This document shows, piece by piece, positions 59,301-64,000 of a stretch of DNA of 64,000 nucleotides; the stretch's first letter is position 1; each line of letters begins with the position of its first letter. Source of the stretch: Cadophora sp. MPI-SDFR-AT-0126 (Eukaryota; Ascomycota; Leotiomycetes; Helotiales; Ploettnerulaceae); the NCBI GenBank assembly GCA_020747065.1, contig JAGMVK010000001.1:62001-126000 (forward strand), read 5' to 3'. The notes beneath the pieces were generated by a model that saw nothing but the letters and a program-made list of their open reading frames with translations, searched no databases and was not told the origin of the DNA. The translations under genes and the position numbers were made by a program.

Positions 59301-62300
59301 GCTCTGCATGTCATGAGATCATGGGCCCGGCAGGGTGATTTGCTTGAGTCATTACTTGCAGCAAAGGCGGATCTAGAGGCGAAGACGTCCGACGGACTGA
59401 CTGTTCTTCTGAGAGCAGTTAAAAACAATAACAGTCATGCTGACATCAAAGACCTGATCAACGCTGGCGCGAGAACTGACGCCCGCGATTTTGATGGGAG
59501 AACAGTTCTACATTATTGCTGCGAGAAGGAAAATTCTATTGAACTATTGGGCACCCTCATTGATATGGGTGCTGATCCTAGCTTGAGAGATTTTGCGGGC
59601 AACACATTGTTTCATCAAATTGCGCGACAGCAACCTTCTTATCACGAGAAAGCGCAGTTGGAGCTTCTCACGACTCTTGTGCAGTTGGGTGTTTCGCCAA
59701 CATCAACGAACAATGCTGGCCAGACCCCTTTCCACATCGCAGCCGGTATGGGTCGAGCGACCACGAGGCACGTTTCGTACAAAACAGACCCTTTCAAATT
59801 TCTTCTCGGCCCTAAGTGCAACGCCGATATTAATGCTTCGGATAACAAAGGCGTCAGACCGATTCATTTGGCGGCAACATTGGGAGAAGCACAAGTCAAA
59901 GAACTCTTGGATCTTGGTGCGGACCCAATGGTCCTAACCATGGATGGCCAGTCAGTCCTGCATATAGCTTCGCGAAATAGAGAGAGCAACACTGTGGGCA
60001 TGATGGTTGAGTTGTATAACACATTCGCACAAACTCAGGTCAGCGAGGTAGGCGTCGATCAACTTGACGGACTTGGCCGTTCACCATTGATCGATCTCCC
60101 CGACCAGGACGGAAGAACTGCTCTCCATTATGCCGCCCGGTCAGGTCGCCTGGAGAGTGTGGCAATCTTGCTGGAAATGGGCAAAGCGAATCCTAACATC
60201 AAAGATGGCAAAGGACTGTCCCCACTAGACATGTGCGTGCAATTTCGAGAAGAGAATAATCGTTGGCAAGGTCGAGGAATTGCATATAATAGTAAGTCTT
60301 ACATCAATGCCGCCTCCGTAACTCTTGACGACATACCACATTGTTTCGAAAACGCGAAGCTCAACCTGGGATCCGACTTCACATCAGAGAACCAGACTGT
60401 TGGGATACGCCAGATCATCAGACTCCTCATCCAAAATGGAGCAGATATTCCTATCATGCGGGCCAAAGATCTCCGGCGCTCCTCGGGCGGTCATAATCTT
60501 CTCAAGTCTGCGATAGATGCTGATTGTGAGGTTGTTGTGGACGAGTTGCTTCACATGGCGGAACTAAATCCGATGGAAAAGAACTCTCACGCTAAAGGGG
60601 TTTCAGCGTTCGCGGACACTGATGACTCGGATGAAGAGGACGATGGTCCATGGAGATACCATTCACCCTGGAAGTCCTTTGCTGAGAAGTATGTGGCTCT
60701 CAGATACCAAGATCCAACAAAGCATCTTGAGGGAATTGTTGAACCTGGGAAGCCTAACTTTGAAACCTTTCGCACTCTGCTTCAAACTGAAAATGGGCGT
60801 GGAATAGAAGCACTCCAGCGCTTTGGGGCAGATATACTCAAACCTCAGTGGAATGGGGAGTCATGCATGACAATACTTGTGAAGTGGGGTTACGCATCAT
60901 TCCTTTCGAGGTTCCGATCAGAGGCATCGCTGGTAACAGCTGATTGGATGGTGGAGACGGAGAAGACGGATTGTAATCTGCCAGGAAGACTAAGGTCAAT
61001 CAACATGTTCCCTTCCAATGCAAATCGTCGAAACATGCACTCTTCCACACCCTTCGAATTCCATAAGATGTTTCAAGAAAATCAACTGACTTTCGGCATA
61101 GATTCCTGCTACATATCGCATGTGCGAGAGCACTCCCTAACTTGCACGTACTTAGAGCTTTGCCTTTACACGACATAAACAGCCAAGATAAGAAAGATGG
61201 ACGGACGGCGCTTCACATTTTGGCTCCAACGTCGCATTGGTGGCAATCACATGCGATGGTATATCTTCTTGAGCAAGGAGCAAACCCCAATCTGAAAGAT
61301 TTTGATGGCAAAACACCACTTCATCTCGCCGTAAATGGCATTTGGAAAGACACTGCTGTTGGCATCCTTCTTCAACACGGTGCTGATCCCAATATCCTTG
61401 ACAACGATGGTCTTACCTGCCTCAACTTGGCAGGATCAAATGCATCAATTATTAGAACGCTGATCAATGCCGGTGCCAATGTTTCTGTTGGAAAAAAGCC
61501 ATTTGTTTTCGATGCAATTGCAGCCCTCGATCTTGAGACTGTCAAGCTGTTGAGGGAAATGGGATCTGATTTCAATGTCAGGCCTGCCCCTGAAGAATCA
61601 GAGGAAGAAGGGAATGCCGATAGTGACGACGAAGATGTACGCTCTCTTCCGAAATTCATGTCTGAATTGTTTCCCCCTCCCTGACGCACTGCTGTATGTG
61701 GGAAAATTAAACATGACTCTAATAATGCAAATACAGGTCGGCTTTTTCCAGTACCAAATGAGACTTTTCAACTCAAAGACAACCGAAGAAATGTCGTACC
61801 CAATTCATTACGCTGCAAGCAGCAATTTCAACAACTCAAAATCAAAGGAGAAGATGATACCAATCATCAAAGAGCTACTGAGTGGTAGAGCAAATCCATT
61901 TTTGCCTTTCAACGATGATAGCGACTCCATCCTTCACGATCTCTTCGAGAACGAAGGGATCGTCGAGCCTTTCATAGAGATCCCAGACCTAAATCTCGAA
62001 GCACGGGACTCAATGGGAAAGACGTACCTTCTGGCGGCATGCTCCACTGCAGATGACTACTGGCGAAATCATGACATGGCATGGCTTGTCGCCCAACCAA
62101 GCTCTGCGCAACTTCTCCTCGCCAAAGGAGCAGACATCTCTGCCGTTGACAACGAAGGGAGGAATGCATTCCACCACCTTCTCAGAAGTGCTTCGAGATA
62201 TAAGACACTTCGCGCAAGCCATCCTACCGATCTTAAGCATTTCCTTGCTCATCCACAAGCTGCCTCTCTCGTCCTGCAGAAGGACGCCAAAGGGGAGACA

Positions 62301-62837
62301 CCCCTCCACCATGCCGTCCGAAATTGTCAACTCTGGGCAGTTGATCTGCTGCTCGATAGTGGTGCCGATCCTCTCGAGGCAGATCCAGATGGAAACACCG
62401 CCCTACATCACCTAGCATCTCAATTCTCCGCCCCATCCTCGTACTCTGACCCCAGTCCTCTCACCGGCCCACTCTTCGACAAATTTCTCTCTCTCGGCAT
62501 ATCTATCAACACTGTCAACTGTGCAGGCGAGACACCTATCTTCAGACTCATATCCAGCTCCGGATTATGCTTGAAGCATCTCCAGATGTTCGAGAGCAAA
62601 TGCGCGGATCTATCAGTCAAGGATAATTTAGGCAGGGGATTGTTGCATGCTGTGGCGAAGCATAAGAGTGCAGTTGAGAAGGATGGCGTGGTGGGGATGG
62701 AGGTACAGATTTTTAGATATCTGATGGAAAAAGGTTTGGATCCTATGTTGGAAGATGGGGAACAGAGGAGTAGTTTGGATGTTGCTATGGCGAGTGGGAG
62801 TGTGGGGATCTTGGAGATTTTTAAGCGAGACAAGTAA
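56324..62837 (+). CDS. NACHT-ankyrin STAND protein (fungal NLR-like)
   Basis: Four exons (56324-58277, 58417-60994, 61156-61636, 61737-62837) join in phase to about 2037 residues. After a short N-terminal region (DINKIRKWLDPTDY, then GTGKWIRE) comes a NACHT NTPase. Walker A is G88-VAGSGK-S95, Walker B is YCVADALDEMD at 182-192, and KVLMTSRP follows as the sensor strand. A helical winged-helix-like region continues to about residue 525. The remaining ~1500 residues are ankyrin repeats (TPLHRAAEKGNHGVVEVLL, TALHYAARSGRLESVAILLE and many more), roughly twenty or more, interrupted by two acidic inserts (DDSDEEDDG and EESEEEGNADSDDED). By family such proteins oligomerise on ligand binding and many fungal members act in nonself recognition. 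No effector domain is seen at the N-terminus. The donor at 60995 (GTCAAT) is weak, so that junction is tentative. Confidence 0.85.
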
Positions 62838-64000
62838 GGGGTGTCACGGGCCGACCTTTGGACGTTCAATCATATCACGTTCGTTGTGTGTCAGAGGGAA
62901 GGTTTACTTTTCGACGAACTTTTCGGACTGATTCTTCCATGATGCCTAATCAGTTCTTTCATCTTCGCTACTTCCCATTCCCTCACCTCATGGCTCCTTG
63001 AACGCCGCCTCGGATGCTTCGCCACTTGGAAAATTACACCTTTCAATAGTCTGACTGTCGACCTGGCAAAGTCACTCTGATGGAATGACAGCAATGTATG
63101 CTTAAAACCGACCCAGCCCAAATCCCTCCTGCATACAGGCGTGAACACATTGATGTGCCAGTGTCATCTGATACCTGACGTGTTCAAAATCACACGCACT
63201 CCAATAGCCCTGCCCACTCGTCAGCGAAGGCAACAATCGATCTCGGAAGCAAGACTTACTAACAACAATACTACCTTCCATGAATAATCTCATGCCCATC
63301 TGCAAGGCACAACTTTCAAGTGACGAATATGTGAGTGGGCGTCCCTCTCCCCATGTGTCTGACAACTCTTGCGATCCATACACATTAACGGCCGTAGCCT
63401 ATCGGAAGTCAGATGAGTAACACGGTGGGTGTGAAGATGTCATACCAGGATCAATAGGCTGAGGTTCTGGTTTAGGTTCGGGCTCCGACTTCGATTGAAT
63501 CGATCTCATTTCCTCGGACTTCGGGCTGTTCTCATACCCACAGTTGACGTCGTACTTCTTGAGGCGCCCTACAGCGAAAGCTATTTTAGATCCGGTTGGT
63601 TGCATATTGAATCTTGTGATATCTGGAAAATGGGCGTAAGTGTGGGCGCGAAGTGACCGGTGAGTGTTTCTTGGGGCACAATAGGTAAATTTTTTATTAA
63701 CGGTGAACGAAGATGGCTCATCATGAGACTTTATATGCAGATTCTACTGTGTGGGTGGCCTCAAAAATTACGACGCAAGTGCGTTGATGCGATTTCCGGA
63801 TATGATGGCTTTTCATGGACCCCTTTGGTTCTTGAAACAGCTTGCTTCTGAACGCAAGTGCGCCGTCAACGAGATGCTGCAAATTCCTGCTCGGGATCTT
63901 GCGGTTAATTTTGATTTGAGACCTCATCTAACACTTTCTTTCTACAACTAAAAATCCTATCGCCTGATTGGAAATTCTCAACGAATGTAGTTCTCGGCAC
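62838..64000. other. Window end with weak coding candidates
   Basis: About 1.16 kb after the NACHT-ankyrin stop. Besides the candidate exon at 63440-63605, the - strand frame ending at 62891 (SDFARSTVRLLKGVIFQVAK) is open for about 85 codons but has no ATG. I cannot connect these pieces into one gene. Confidence 0.4.
63373..63605 (-). CDS. Possible small gene, low support
   Basis: A - strand frame starts at ATG 63605 (MQPTGSKIAFAVGRLKKYDV). It continues with a Lys/Glu/Pro repeat-like stretch (KSEPEPKPEPQPIDPG) and meets a GTATGA donor. A CTGAC branch and TAG acceptor (intron about 63396-63442) lead to a few more codons (YGR) and a stop, giving about 57 residues. The frame is also open upstream of the ATG (DITRFN) back to a TTTTCCAG, so this may be an internal exon of a gene starting nearer the window edge. 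I do not recognise it. Confidence 0.25.

Noticed and set aside
1..64000. CRISPR arrays, prophage, insertion sequences or operons
   Set aside because: Intron-rich eukaryotic DNA; the only regular repeats are two short minisatellites without spacers.

Overview
The window is nuclear DNA of a filamentous ascomycete. This follows from the many short GT-AG introns (mostly 47-60 nt) with CTAAC/CTGAC-like branch sites just before the acceptor, from single-copy eukaryotic genes (TEL1/ATM, NUP192, CUL4, mitochondrial DNA polymerase gamma), and from typical mould genes (cellobiose dehydrogenase, GH16, Rds1-like ferritin-fold protein, NACHT-ankyrin STAND protein). Protein similarity as I remember it suggests Leotiomycetes, but that is inference. 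I found no convincing tRNA, rRNA, CRISPR array or intact transposon.

Layout. 1-786: 3' end of a probable fungal transcription factor gene (+). 3091-4526: M48-type metallopeptidase gene (+) whose middle cannot be read simply. 7080-8327: secreted Rds1-like ferritin-fold protein (+). 8623-9232: stand-alone Rieske protein (-). 11695-13614: secreted GH16-type glucanase (+). 15548-18263: cullin-4 (-). 18928-24236: nucleoporin Nup192 (-). 24969-34181: the ATM-family kinase Tel1 (+), head to head with NUP192. 35443-37131: secreted type-B carboxylesterase (+). 37971-39954: YvcK/CofD-like protein (+). 40422-41581: RING protein with SUMO-interaction-like motifs (-). 42224-45703: mitochondrial DNA polymerase gamma (+), divergent from the RING gene. 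46591-48491: MFS transporter (-). 48625-48938: possible 64-residue protein (-). 49391-50132: hypothetical protein (-). 50448-51739: SAM methyltransferase (-) with a GC-AG intron. 52290-54835: cellobiose dehydrogenase (-). 56324-62837: a NACHT-ankyrin STAND protein of about 2037 residues (+). 62838-64000: only weak coding candidates.

How the genes relate. The centre (15.5-45.7 kb) is a conserved genome-maintenance block: cullin-4 ligase, nuclear-pore scaffold, DNA-damage kinase, SUMO-targeted-type RING ligase and mitochondrial replicase. These are single genes with their own promoters, and any functional link is inference. The flanks hold secreted and accessory functions. The most unusual items are the large NACHT-ankyrin protein, a possible fungal nonself receptor; the YvcK-like protein, which I cannot tie to a known fungal pathway; and small or disrupted genes that a simple ORF scan misses. 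Exon coordinates below were worked out by hand from splice-site phase and reading-frame continuity, without RNA data.
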